Assembly (NCBI RefSeq): GCF_018274385.1
Contig: NZ_JAAFYZ010000110.1
Span: forward strand, 1 to 32,179
Length of the DNA: 32,179 nucleotides
Direction: 5' to 3'
Origin: Catenulispora pinistramenti
GTDB lineage: Bacteria > Actinomycetota > Actinomycetes > Streptomycetales > Catenulisporaceae
The notes beneath the pieces were generated by a model. The model worked only from the letters and a program-made list of their open reading frames with translations. It did no database searches and had not been told where the DNA came from. Below, piece after piece: positions 6,089-14,299 of this stretch. Numbering within the stretch: the stretch's first letter is position 1; each line of letters opens with the position of its first letter. The position numbers were made by a program, and so were the translations under genes.

Positions 6089-7174
6089 ATGCAGCACCCG
6101 CGTCCGGCCCAGGCCGCCGGCATCGCCCTCGCCGCGGCTGTGCTGGCCGCAACCGCCGCCGGCTGCGGCAGCGCGAAGAGCGCCAGCAAGTCCGGCTCGT
6201 CCGGCGGCACCGCGGGGGGCTCGAATTCGAGCACCCGCATCGGCATCCTGCTGCCGGAGTCCAAGACCACCCGGTACGAGGCGTTCGACAAGCCGTACCT
6301 GGAGGCCGAGCTGAACGCCAAGATGCCGGGCGTGCAGATCGACTACTACAACGCCGGGCAGGACGCCACGGTGCAGCAGACCCAGGTCGACACCGCGCTC
6401 ACCAAGGGCGACAAGGTGCTGATCCTGGACGCGGTGGACTCCAAGTCGATCCAGGCCTCGGTACAGAAGGCGCACGACGCCGGCGTGAAGGTCGTCGCCT
6501 ACGACCGGCTCGCTCAGGGGCCGGTGGACGCCTACGTCTCCTTCGACAACATGAAGGTCGGCCAGCTGCAGGGCACCGCCCTGCTGAACGCGCTGGGCTC
6601 GGACGCCGCGAGCAAGCAGATCGTGATGATCAACGGCTCCCCCACCGACCCGAACGCCGCGCAGTTCAAGGCCGGCGCGCAGTCGGTCCTCAACGGCAAG
6701 GTGAAGATCGGCAAGGAGTACGACACCCCGAACTGGGACCCGAACACCGCCAACCAGGAGATGGCCGGCGCCATCACCGCGCTCGGGGCCGCCAACATCA
6801 ACGGCGTCTACTCCGCCAACGACGGCATGGCCGCCGGTATCGCCACCGCGCTGAGCGCGAGCGGCCTGCACGTGCCGCTCACCGGCCAGGACGCGCAGCT
6901 CGACGCCATGCAGCGGATCGAGGCCGGCACCCAGACCATGACCATCTACAAGCCCTACAAGCCCGAGGCCGACGCCGCCGCCGACGTGGCCGTGGAGCTC
7001 GCGCAGGGCAAGACCCCCGGCACCGACCTGCTGCCGGACAAGCAGACCTCCGGCTCCGGGCAGTCGGTGCCGTCCAAGCTGATCACGCCGACCGTGGTCG
7101 ACAAGAGCAACGTCTGCAGCACCGTCGTCAAGGACGGCCTGTACACCGCCGCGCAGATCGGCATCACCTGCTGA
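6089..7174 (+). CDS. Sugar ABC transporter substrate-binding lipoprotein, XylF-like
   Basis: The 361-aa product starts with a lipoprotein signal peptide (hydrophobic 9-24, lipobox ATAAGC with C26), followed by a Ser/Gly linker and a type 1 periplasmic-binding fold. TRIGILLPESKTTRYEAFD opens the mature domain, and DAYVSFDNMKVGQLQGTALL closely follows the D-xylose-binding-protein pattern. NANDGMA-type sequence (VYSANDGMAAGIATAL) and GQDAQLDAMQRI are usual for this fold. GAGAGGAG about 10 nt upstream of the ATG supports the start. ATPase and permease genes follow on the same strand after 74 bp. The substrate is probably an aldopentose or related sugar, inferred from the XylF resemblance only. 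Confidence 0.9.
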   Translation: MQHPRPAQAAGIALAAAVLAATAAGCGSAKSASKSGSSGGTAGGSNSSTRIGILLPESKTTRYEAFDKPYLEAELNAKMPGVQIDYYNAGQDATVQQTQVDTALTKGDKVLILDAVDSKSIQASVQKAHDAGVKVVAYDRLAQGPVDAYVSFDNMKVGQLQGTALLNALGSDAASKQIVMINGSPTDPNAAQFKAGAQSVLNGKVKIGKEYDTPNWDPNTANQEMAGAITALGAANINGVYSANDGMAAGIATALSASGLHVPLTGQDAQLDAMQRIEAGTQTMTIYKPYKPEADAAADVAVELAQGKTPGTDLLPDKQTSGSGQSVPSKLITPTVVDKSNVCSTVVKDGLYTAAQIGITC

Positions 7175-7248
7175 TCCCTCCCGGCCCCGGCGCCAGGAGC
7201 GAGAAGCAGACCGATCGACAACCCCGAACCACGCGGAGGTCCCGCCCC

Positions 7249-8037
7249 ATGCCCGACACCACTTCGCAACCCGTGCTGGAACTGCGCGGCGTCTCCAAAC
7301 GGTTCGGGGCCGTGCAGGCCCTCACCGACGTCGACCTGGCGGTACACTCCGGTGAGGTCCTCGCCCTGGTCGGCGACAACGGCGCCGGCAAGTCCACCCT
7401 GGTGAAGACCATCTCCGGGGTGAACCAGCCGGACGACGGACAGATCGTCTGGGAGAACAACACCGTCTCCGTCAAAGGCCCCAGCGACGCCCAGAAGCTC
7501 GGCATCGCGACCGTGTACCAGGACCTGGCGCTGGCCGACAACCTGGACGTGGTCGGGAACCTGTTCCTGGGCAACGAGATCACCAAGGCCGGGATCCTGG
7601 ACGAGATCTCCATGGAGGGCCGCTCGCGCGAACTCCTGCAGACCCTGTCGATCCGGATCCCCAGCGTCCGGATCCCGGTCGCCTCGCTGTCCGGTGGTCA
7701 GCGCCAGACGGTGGCCATCGCCCGCTCGCTGATCGGCGAGCCCAAGGTGGTGCTGCTGGACGAACCCACCGCCGCGCTCGGCGTGGAGCAGACCGCGCAG
7801 GTGCTGGACCTGGTCGAGCGGCTGCGCGACCGGAACCTCGGGGTGATCCTGATCAGCCACAACATGGAGGACGTGATGGCCGTCGCCGACACCATCGCGG
7901 TCCTGCGGCTGGGCCGGAACAACGGGTTCTTCGACGCGCACCGGACCAGCCAGGAGGAGATCATCTCGGCGATCACCGGCGCCACTGACAACGCCGTCAC
8001 CAGGCGGGCGGCCCGGCACTCGGAGGGACAGCAATGA
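7249..8037 (+). CDS. Sugar ABC transporter ATP-binding protein, single-domain
   Basis: The 262-aa protein has a complete ABC cassette: Walker A GDNGAGKST (42-50), a Q-loop region (ATVYQDLALADNLDV), the signature LSGGQRQTVAIARSL, Walker B VVLLDEPTAAL and the switch histidine in LISHNMEDVM. It contains one nucleotide-binding domain, unlike the roughly 500-aa tandem ATPases XylG and RbsA, and resembles the single-domain FrcA type, which would work as a homodimer. GGAGG lies 8 nt before the ATG. Its stop overlaps the permease start by 4 bp (8034-8037), so translation is coupled. It energises import through the downstream permease. Confidence 0.92.
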   Translation: MPDTTSQPVLELRGVSKRFGAVQALTDVDLAVHSGEVLALVGDNGAGKSTLVKTISGVNQPDDGQIVWENNTVSVKGPSDAQKLGIATVYQDLALADNLDVVGNLFLGNEITKAGILDEISMEGRSRELLQTLSIRIPSVRIPVASLSGGQRQTVAIARSLIGEPKVVLLDEPTAALGVEQTAQVLDLVERLRDRNLGVILISHNMEDVMAVADTIAVLRLGRNNGFFDAHRTSQEEIISAITGATDNAVTRRAARHSEGQQ

Positions 8038-9620
8038 GCCAGGGTCCGAACAGCGGCGGCACCGGCGGTTCCGGTCCCGGGTCCGGCGGCGGCTCGGGAT
8101 CCGGTGGCGGTTCCGGGTCCGGCAGCGGTTCCGGGTCCGGCGGCTCCGGTTTCGGTAGCGGCTCCGGGAGCGGCGACGGCGAGAACCGCGAGTTTCCGCC
8201 GCGGATACCGTCCGGCTCCGGCGACTACAGCGGCGAGGAGCGGCCGGCACCGGCCGGCGGCGGTTCGGTCAGCGACAAGGTCGAGGAGCTGCTGGCCGCC
8301 GGCGCCACCCCGGCCGAGGCCACGGCCCAGGCCGCGAAGGCCACCGGCGAGTCCAAGGACGTGGTCCGGGAGATCGTGCAGACCATGGTCCCGGCCGCCG
8401 GCTCGGCCGCCGACCCGCGGCTGTTGCAGCGCGAGGGCGGCGTGGCCGGGTACTGGGCCGAGTTCATGCGCCGGGTCAAGGGCGGTGAGCTGGGCTCGCT
8501 GCCGGTGATCGCGGCCTTGGCGATCATCTGGTTCGTGTTCTGGCGCCTGAACAGCAGTTTCATGAAGCCGGAGAACCTCTCCAACCTCTCGCAGCAGATC
8601 GTCGGCACCGGCATGATCGCCCTGGGCATCGTGTTCGTGCTGCTGCTCGGCGAGATCGACCTGTCGGTGGGCTCGGTCTCCGGCCTGGCCGCGGCGGTGT
8701 TCGCGGTCGAGTCGGTGAACAACGGCATGAACCAGTACCTGGCGCTGATCCTGGCCCTGGTCACCGGCGTCGGCACCGGGTTCATCCACGGCTTCTTCTT
8801 CGCCCGGATCGGCGTGCCGGCGTTCGTCGTCACCCTGGCCGGCAACCTGGCGTGGAACGGCCTGATGCTGAACGTGCTGGGTTCGACGGGTACCGTCAAC
8901 CTGCCCACCAACGGCATCGTGTCCAGGCTCTACACCACCATCTACGGCCAGCAGGCCGCCGCCTACGGCGCGGCCGCCGTCGGAGTCGTGCTCTACGCGC
9001 TGGTGGCGTTGTACGGCCGCATGCGGCGGACGAAGGCCGGGGTGCCGGCGCAGCCCATAGGCGAGATCGCGGCGCGCGTGATCCTGCTGGCGATCGCCGC
9101 CTTCCTCGTGGCGTACATCTTCAACCAGTACAAGGGCCTGCCGCTGGCGCCGCTGATCTTCCTGATCTTCATCGTGATCGGCGACTTCATCCTGCGGCGC
9201 ACCATCTACGGCCGCCGCATCTTCGCGGTCGGCGGCAGCATCGAGGCCGCGCGCCGGGCCGGTATCAGCGTGCCGTTCATCCGGATCACGGTGTTCATGA
9301 TCTGTGGCCTGATGTCGGCGATCGGCGGCATGTTCCTGGCCGGCCAGATCCAGTCCGCCTCGCAGACCTCCGGCAGCGGCAACCTGCTGATGAACGCGAT
9401 CGCGGCCGCGGTCATCGGCGGCACCAGCCTGTTCGGCGGACGCGGCAAGACCTGGTCGGCGCTGCTCGGTGCGCTGGTCATCGGCTCGATCCAGTCCGGG
9501 ATGAACATCCAGGGCCTCTCGAACAGCATCCAGTACATGGTCACCGGCGCGGTGCTGCTGGCCGCGGTGGTCATCGACTCGGTGGCGCGGCGGACGCAGA
9601 AGGCCAGCGGTCGGGTTTAG
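8034..9620 (+). CDS. Sugar ABC transporter permease, XylH-like, with Gly/Ser-rich N-terminal extension
   Basis: The 528-aa protein belongs to the BPD_transp_2 permease class: GIVFVLLLGEIDLSVGSVSGL and the late IAAAVIGGTSLFGGRGKTW are its hallmark motifs. About ten hydrophobic segments run from residue 158 to 520. The N-terminal 65 residues are almost all Gly and Ser with a few charged residues, followed by a soluble segment (about 75-130) containing VEELLAAGATPAEATAQAAK, which reads like a small three-helix bundle. XylH proteins are about 390-430 aa without such an extension. The extension would lie in the cytoplasm and might contact the ATPase or a regulator. It ends the operon. Confidence 0.92.
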   Translation: MSQGPNSGGTGGSGPGSGGGSGSGGGSGSGSGSGSGGSGFGSGSGSGDGENREFPPRIPSGSGDYSGEERPAPAGGGSVSDKVEELLAAGATPAEATAQAAKATGESKDVVREIVQTMVPAAGSAADPRLLQREGGVAGYWAEFMRRVKGGELGSLPVIAALAIIWFVFWRLNSSFMKPENLSNLSQQIVGTGMIALGIVFVLLLGEIDLSVGSVSGLAAAVFAVESVNNGMNQYLALILALVTGVGTGFIHGFFFARIGVPAFVVTLAGNLAWNGLMLNVLGSTGTVNLPTNGIVSRLYTTIYGQQAAAYGAAAVGVVLYALVALYGRMRRTKAGVPAQPIGEIAARVILLAIAAFLVAYIFNQYKGLPLAPLIFLIFIVIGDFILRRTIYGRRIFAVGGSIEAARRAGISVPFIRITVFMICGLMSAIGGMFLAGQIQSASQTSGSGNLLMNAIAAAVIGGTSLFGGRGKTWSALLGALVIGSIQSGMNIQGLSNSIQYMVTGAVLLAAVVIDSVARRTQKASGRV

Positions 9621-9801
9621 GGCCGGGCTCGCTGGTCGGGCAGGTTGGTCGGCCGGAGTGGCCGAGGTGGTCAGCTGATCGAGGTGGCTGGTCGGGCCGG
9701 CCGCTAGGACTGATCGTCCGGGCCAGCCGCCCGGCCGGCCGGCCGCTCAGCGCACTGCGGGTCCGAGATCCGCGAGCGCCGACGGCCGGCCACCGCGCCC
9801 G
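9621..9801. other. Convergent intergenic region with GGCCGGCC-rich inverted sequence
   Basis: The transporter operon and the PucR-type gene converge here. The stretch holds an 11-bp direct repeat GCTGGTCGGGC (9631-9641, 9687-9697) and several GGCCGGCC blocks (about 9696-9703 and 9732-9743) that could pair into GC-rich stems and stop transcription from both sides. No T-run follows, so termination is only a guess. No gene was seen. Confidence 0.4.
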
Positions 9802-10989
9802 CTAAGCGGATCCCGCGGCCTCCGCCAGCGCGGTTCGCGTCCCGCAATCGATCTCGTAAGCCAGGATCAGCTCGGCGATCGCTCGCGGGTTCGACAACGA
9901 GCGCCCTGTCTGCTTCTCCAACCGCCGCAGGCGGTTCCGCACTGTATTCGGGTGTACGTACATCCGGCGCGCCGCCTCCCCCGCGGACCCGTCCGCGTCC
10001 AGCCAGGCGCCGAAGGTGTCCAGCAGCAGCGTCCGGTCCTGGGCCGGCAGCCCGTCGAGGCCGGCCAGGATCCCGCGTGCCACTCGCGGCATGATGTCCG
10101 GCGCGCTGCCGGCCACCGCTGAGAGCGGGTCGTTGCCGAACACCACCACGCGCCGACGTTCAGCCGCTCCGTGCAGGGCGATCCGGGCCAGCCGCAGGCC
10201 CAGCGAGGTGGAGCGCAGGTCGTCGTACGGCGGCGAGACGCCGACCCGCGAGACGCCGCCCGCGTAGAGCGCGGTGACCAGGCGATCCAGTTGCGCGCCG
10301 GGTCCGGGCAGCGCCGCGACGCCGATCTCGACGTCGTGCATCAGCCGCCAGGCCGAGTCGATGCCGAGCACGCCGAGTCCCTGCTCGATCTGCGGCAGCG
10401 CGTGCCGTCCCACCTCGGGCACGCGCGCGGCGATGACCACGAACGGACCGCTGGCCGGCAGCCGCAGCAGCTCGGCGGCCTCCCACACGTTCGTGTCCGC
10501 CAGCCGCCCTTCCAGCAGCGCCTGCACCACCGCCGAGCGCCGCTGTTCCTCGCTGCGGATCTGGCGGCCCAGCTCGTCGCGGTAGCCGGTGGACATCTCG
10601 CGGGTGAAGGCGTCCAGGGACGCTATCAAGATGGTCGCGGCGTCCAGGCAGGCATCAGCCGACATGCCCATATCGCGCGCGGTCTCGACGATCGCGGACC
10701 ACACCACGCGGAACGCCACGCGGTAGCCGTCCATGAACACGGTCAGCGGGATGCCGTCGGCGGCCCCTATCCGGCCGGTGGGGCCGGCCGCGCGCAGGTC
10801 GGCCTTCTGGCTGCGGGCCATCGGGTCGAAGGCCGAGACCACGTGGTCGTGCACTGACTCGCGCAGCATCTGGCGCGAGACCATGCCGGCGTAGACGGGG
10901 AACTGCTCGAAGACACGTGTCATCACGGTGTCGGTGATGTCGTCGGCGCGGGCCAGCATCAGGCCGGCGAGCGTCGTCAGCTCCGCCAT
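9802..10989 (-). CDS. PucR-family transcriptional regulator (CdaR type)
   Basis: The product is about 395 aa. An N-terminal helical region (MLARADDITDTVMTRVFEQF, then VFMDGYRVAFRVVWSAI) is followed by a middle GGDEF-like region and a C-terminal PucR helix-turn-helix: TFGAWLDADGSAGEAARRMY and VHPNTVRNRLRRLEKQTGRS. PucR proteins activate catabolic or secondary-metabolism genes. It faces the sugar transporter operon and may regulate it. The start is uncertain. ATG at 10989 has no usable ribosome binding site, while an in-frame GTG at 11031 follows TAGGGT (11039-11044) by 7 nt and would suit a leaderless transcript, adding 14 residues. Confidence 0.85.
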   Translation of the reverse strand: MAELTTLAGLMLARADDITDTVMTRVFEQFPVYAGMVSRQMLRESVHDHVVSAFDPMARSQKADLRAAGPTGRIGAADGIPLTVFMDGYRVAFRVVWSAIVETARDMGMSADACLDAATILIASLDAFTREMSTGYRDELGRQIRSEEQRRSAVVQALLEGRLADTNVWEAAELLRLPASGPFVVIAARVPEVGRHALPQIEQGLGVLGIDSAWRLMHDVEIGVAALPGPGAQLDRLVTALYAGGVSRVGVSPPYDDLRSTSLGLRLARIALHGAAERRRVVVFGNDPLSAVAGSAPDIMPRVARGILAGLDGLPAQDRTLLLDTFGAWLDADGSAGEAARRMYVHPNTVRNRLRRLEKQTGRSLSNPRAIAELILAYEIDCGTRTALAEAAGSA

Positions 10990-11132
10990 CCTCTGGTCGC
11001 CGTTCGCCGGCCGCGAGCTCCCGCTCTCCACACGGCGCACCCTAGTGCGGCGGCGGTCTGCTGACCGGACGAATCGCCGATTGATCACTCTTAGGTGGGG
11101 AGTTCTGTCACCCGTGCGGCGTGGCGGCGGGA

Positions 11133-12347
11133 TCAGCGACGTCCCGCCAAGGAAAGGGCCAGCTCAGCAACTCCTCGCGCCGCAGCGCGCCGACCTCGCT
11201 CACGCCCCTGGTCCCGCAGACCGCGATACGGAGCGGCGACCGCCGCTTCCAGCAGCGGCGTCAACGCCCCGGATTCCATCGACGCGCGCACCGCCGGACG
11301 CATCGCCTCCAGGCTGCCGGTCCGGGCCAGTTCAAGGTTCCACACGGCTTCGGGCCCTGATATCCGGGCCAGGTGCGCGTAGAGGAACAGGCGGGCCTCC
11401 GGCGACAGGTCCGGCTCCAGATCCCGGATCAGCGCATACACCACGTGCGCTTCCTGCGCGGTGGCCGCAGCGATCTCCTCGATATCGAGGGCCACCGCGA
11501 CTTCGGGCGCGAGCGCTGCGCGGACCCGCTGCCGAACCTGGGGAACACGGAGCCTGCGATACGCGACGAGTCGCAACGCCGCCGAGGCGCACTCGTTCAT
11601 GCAGACAGCCGCGGCGATCCCCGGCTCGTGGTCGGCGAATGCCAGGAGGCTGCGAAGCGTGGCGTCCGGCGCGAGCGGATTCGCGGTCAGTTGCAGCCGC
11701 ACGCGCGCGCTGGCTTCTGGCCGCAGCGCGTGGTCTACGAACGGCCGGGACAGCGGGGCGTGGCCGGCGATCCGCAACAGCGCGCGGGCGCAGCGGACGG
11801 CTTCGGGATCGCCGATGATCCGGCCGGTGGCCGGCGAGGGCGCGGCGTCGGCCGCGATCCGGGCCAAGGTCTCGGGCGGGGCCAGTGCGAGCAGGATGTT
11901 CGACCCGCGCCACAGATGGTCGTCCAGGCCGCTGAGCACTGCGGGCATCAGCCGCCGGCCTGCGGGGTCGGCCGGTTCCTGACGCTGACGCAGCAGGCTG
12001 TGCAGACTGCCGGACCACGAATCGGCCGCGACGACGGCCTGGGCCCAGGGCCGTGGTTTGCCGCCGGCGTCTTCCCGGATCCGGCGGACCAGTTCCGGCC
12101 CGGTGCGGCCGCCTCCCGCATCCAGCAGCACCGTCAACGCGATCACCGCCGGACGTACCCGGTAATAGAGATCGTCGGCGCTGATGGTGCCGACCCGGAT
12201 GCCGATCAGGACCGTATCGCGCGGTTCGAGGCAGGATCGCCGTTGAAGGTCCGTCAGGCTTTGGAAGCTCAAGAACGGGAGCCCCGCCACATCCTCCTGA
12301 AGCAGGGCCTGGAGTTCCGCTTCCAGTTCCTCGATGCTGAAAGCCAC
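11133..12347 (-). CDS. Hypothetical protein with helical (HEAT/LRV-like) repeats
   Basis: I cannot name a family. The roughly 404-aa product is rich in Ala, Leu and Arg and seems all-helical. The part from about residue 180 onward has repeating helix pairs such as ARVRLQLTANPLAPDATLRS, then HEPGIAAAVCMNECASAALR and YRRLRVPQVRQRVRAALAPE, which reads like variant leucine-rich (LRV) or HEAT-type repeats used for protein binding. It has no signal peptide. The start is uncertain: the GTG at 12347 gives VAFSIEELEAELQAL, while further upstream only GTG and TTG codons exist and no ribosome binding site is seen. It is divergent from the XRE regulator, so the two may share control. Confidence 0.7.
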   Translation of the reverse strand: MAFSIEELEAELQALLQEDVAGLPFLSFQSLTDLQRRSCLEPRDTVLIGIRVGTISADDLYYRVRPAVIALTVLLDAGGGRTGPELVRRIREDAGGKPRPWAQAVVAADSWSGSLHSLLRQRQEPADPAGRRLMPAVLSGLDDHLWRGSNILLALAPPETLARIAADAAPSPATGRIIGDPEAVRCARALLRIAGHAPLSRPFVDHALRPEASARVRLQLTANPLAPDATLRSLLAFADHEPGIAAAVCMNECASAALRLVAYRRLRVPQVRQRVRAALAPEVAVALDIEEIAAATAQEAHVVYALIRDLEPDLSPEARLFLYAHLARISGPEAVWNLELARTGSLEAMRPAVRASMESGALTPLLEAAVAAPYRGLRDQGRERGRRAAARGVAELALSLAGRR

Positions 12348-12421
12348 AAGACTATGGGAACACACAACACGCAACCAACGCGGATATCGTCTCAGGCCTC
12401 TTCCAAGCCCAGGTCACTGGC

Positions 12422-12427
12422 TATCGT
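12422..12427 (+). promoter_or_regulatory. Candidate -10 element for a leaderless XRE-regulator transcript
   Basis: TATCGT is followed by exactly 6 nt and then the ATG at 12434. The GGAG between them is only 2 nt from the ATG, too close for a ribosome binding site. Confidence 0.5.
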
Positions 12428-12433
12428 GGAGAC

Positions 12434-13690
12434 ATGTCCGAGTTCGGGATCGAGATGCGCCGCCGGCGCATGCGCCGCGAGCTGTCGCTCGCCGCGCTGG
12501 CCGACCGCGTGCACTACGACAAGGGCTATCTGAGCAAGATCGAGACCGGTCGGCTGCCGGCCAACCGACGCCTGGCCAGCCTGGTGGACGTCGAGCTGGA
12601 GGCCGAGGGGGAACTGGTCGCGCTGGTGCCGCAGGAGTCCCGGCGCCGCAGCAGTCCCGAGACGCCGACCGCCGATGACGCGGAAGGCGGCGAGCCGGAT
12701 TGGGGGCGCGAGCTGGCCGCGTTCGGCGAGGCGCTGTCCGTCCCGTTGACGATGCGACCGACCGCGGGCTGGGGCGAAGCCGACGATCTGCGGCTGCTGA
12801 CACACTACTGGGAGGAGTTCGACCGGCATCGGCGGCTCAGCCAGCAACTGCCCCCGGAACTGGTGCTGCGGCGGCTGATCGTCGATTTCAATACCCTGAT
12901 GGAACTGGTGCAGACCTCGCGATCGACGACGTCCCGGCTGCGATTGCTGGCGGCCCGCTACGCGGAGTTCATCGGTTGGATGTGCCAGGAAGCCGGGCGC
13001 CTGGACCTCGCGCTGGCCTGGACCCGGCGCACCGCGAACCTCGCGACCCGGGCCGAGGCCGCCGACCTTGCCGCGTACACGCTGGTCCGGGAAGCGGAAC
13101 TCGCGTTATACGAAGGGGACCCGGCGACGGCCATGGAGTTGGCCGCACAGGTGCTGGAGGATCCGCGGGCTCAGGCGCGCAGCCGCGGGTTGGCCGCACA
13201 CCGGCAGGCACAGGCGTTCGCGGTGCGGGGCGATCACGCGGCATGCCTGAACTCGCTGGACCATGCCCGCGATCTTCTCCACCCCGAGCGCATCGCGCAG
13301 GGGGCCCAGTCGGCGGGTGAGCCCGTGGTCGGCTCGGCGACGGTCGGCGGGCTGGACAACGCCATAGCCGGCTGGTGCCACTACGACCTGGGCCGTCCGC
13401 GCCGGGCCAGCGAGTTCCTGGCCGACGCGCTGGAGCGCACGCCCGCCGAGGCGCATCGTTCGCGGGCGCTGTTCGGTGCCCGGCTCGCCCTGGCCTACGA
13501 GGCATCCGGGGAGCTGGAGGAGATGCGGGCGGTGACGCTCCAGGTGCTGCGGGACGCCGGCCTGGTCCACTCCGCGGGCGCCGACGCCGAACTGCGCGGA
13601 CTGTCCCGCGCGCTGATGCGCCACCACAACATCAAAGCTCTGCGAGAGCTGCGCAGCAGCCTCGACGAAGCCCTCGTCGGCGTCCGATGA
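12434..13690 (+). CDS. XRE-family regulator with C-terminal TPR region
   Basis: The 418-aa product begins with an XRE helix-turn-helix (EMRRRRMRRELSLAALADRV then YDKGYLSKIETGRLPANRRL, residues about 6-60). After a linker the remainder is helical with TPR-like units: RYAEFIGWMCQEAGRLDLAL, AAYTLVREAELALYEGDPAT and similar to the end. This is the common actinomycete layout in which the repeats bind a peptide or partner protein. Leu225 is encoded by TTA (13106-13108), a codon very rare in such genomes and read by the bldA tRNA, so expression may be developmentally timed. A leaderless start is likely. The NUDIX gene overlaps its stop by 4 bp. Confidence 0.88.
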   Translation: MSEFGIEMRRRRMRRELSLAALADRVHYDKGYLSKIETGRLPANRRLASLVDVELEAEGELVALVPQESRRRSSPETPTADDAEGGEPDWGRELAAFGEALSVPLTMRPTAGWGEADDLRLLTHYWEEFDRHRRLSQQLPPELVLRRLIVDFNTLMELVQTSRSTTSRLRLLAARYAEFIGWMCQEAGRLDLALAWTRRTANLATRAEAADLAAYTLVREAELALYEGDPATAMELAAQVLEDPRAQARSRGLAAHRQAQAFAVRGDHAACLNSLDHARDLLHPERIAQGAQSAGEPVVGSATVGGLDNAIAGWCHYDLGRPRRASEFLADALERTPAEAHRSRALFGARLALAYEASGELEEMRAVTLQVLRDAGLVHSAGADAELRGLSRALMRHHNIKALRELRSSLDEALVGVR

Positions 13691-14271
13691 CCGCCGCGGG
13701 GACGCCGGAGAACCAAGCCGACTGGCGACGTCTGGACAGCGTCGTGGTGCTGGCCACGCCCTGGTTCGACGTGCGGCAGGACGCGGTGATCCGGCCCGAC
13801 GGCGCCGCCGACGTCTACCACCACGTCGCCACCCCCGGCTCGGTGACCATCCTCCCGGTCGCCGCCGACGGCCGGGTTCTGCTGACCCGGCAATGGATCT
13901 ACACCCACGGCGGCGTCCAGTGGCGGCTCCCGGCCGGCACCATCGAGCCCTTCGACGAACTCCCGGTCGCCGCGGCCCGGCGCGAGCTCGCCGAGGAGAC
14001 CGGCCTGCGCGCCACCGGCTGGACCGCGATCGGCAAGGTCAACGGTGCGGACAGCCTGACCAACCACGTGGACCACGTGTTCGTCGCGCAGGAGCTGACG
14101 CAGGGCCAGGCCGCTCCGGAAGGCGGCGAGGCCGATATGGAGTTGTGCTGGCTGTCGTTCCAAGAGGCGCTGGAACTGGTGTGGTCCGGGCAGATCCGGC
14201 ACGCGGGCAGTGCCTACGCGCTGCTGGCGTTCGGGATGCGCGAGAGCGGTATCCGGGTCGAGGTCTCTTGA
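13687..14271 (+). CDS. NUDIX hydrolase, ADP-ribose pyrophosphatase-like
   Basis: The 194-aa product has a NUDIX box at 84-107 with REL (R99, E100) and EET (E103, E104) at the metal site. The box has one residue more than the Gx5Ex7REUxEExGU consensus between its first Gly and the first Glu (GTIEPFDELPVAAARREL). The N-terminal TPWFDVRQDAVIRPDG and WRLPAGTIEP resemble ADP-ribose pyrophosphatases. These cleave ADP-ribose to AMP and ribose 5-phosphate; the actual substrate here is not known. The start is set by an ATGA overlap with the upstream regulator stop, which indicates coupling; the frame extends further upstream but inside the regulator gene. It converges with the TIR gene, with 28 bp between stops. 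Confidence 0.88.
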   Translation: MTAAGTPENQADWRRLDSVVVLATPWFDVRQDAVIRPDGAADVYHHVATPGSVTILPVAADGRVLLTRQWIYTHGGVQWRLPAGTIEPFDELPVAAARRELAEETGLRATGWTAIGKVNGADSLTNHVDHVFVAQELTQGQAAPEGGEADMELCWLSFQEALELVWSGQIRHAGSAYALLAFGMRESGIRVEVS

Positions 14272-14277
14272 GACCTC
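14260..14277. terminator. Short hairpin between convergent NUDIX and TIR genes
   Basis: GAGGTCTC at 14260-14267 and GAGACCTC at 14270-14277 are perfect inverted copies 2 bp apart and overlap the NUDIX stop codon. The stem is about 7 bp and no T-run follows, so termination is plausible but weakly supported. Confidence 0.4.
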
Positions 14278-14299
14278 ACCCTTCATCAGACTCCTTACC

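Noticed and set aside
13375-14271. NUDIX protein with a longer N-terminus
   Set aside because: The upstream part lies inside the XRE regulator frame and is Arg/Pro-rich; the ATG at 13687 overlaps the regulator stop in the usual coupled way.
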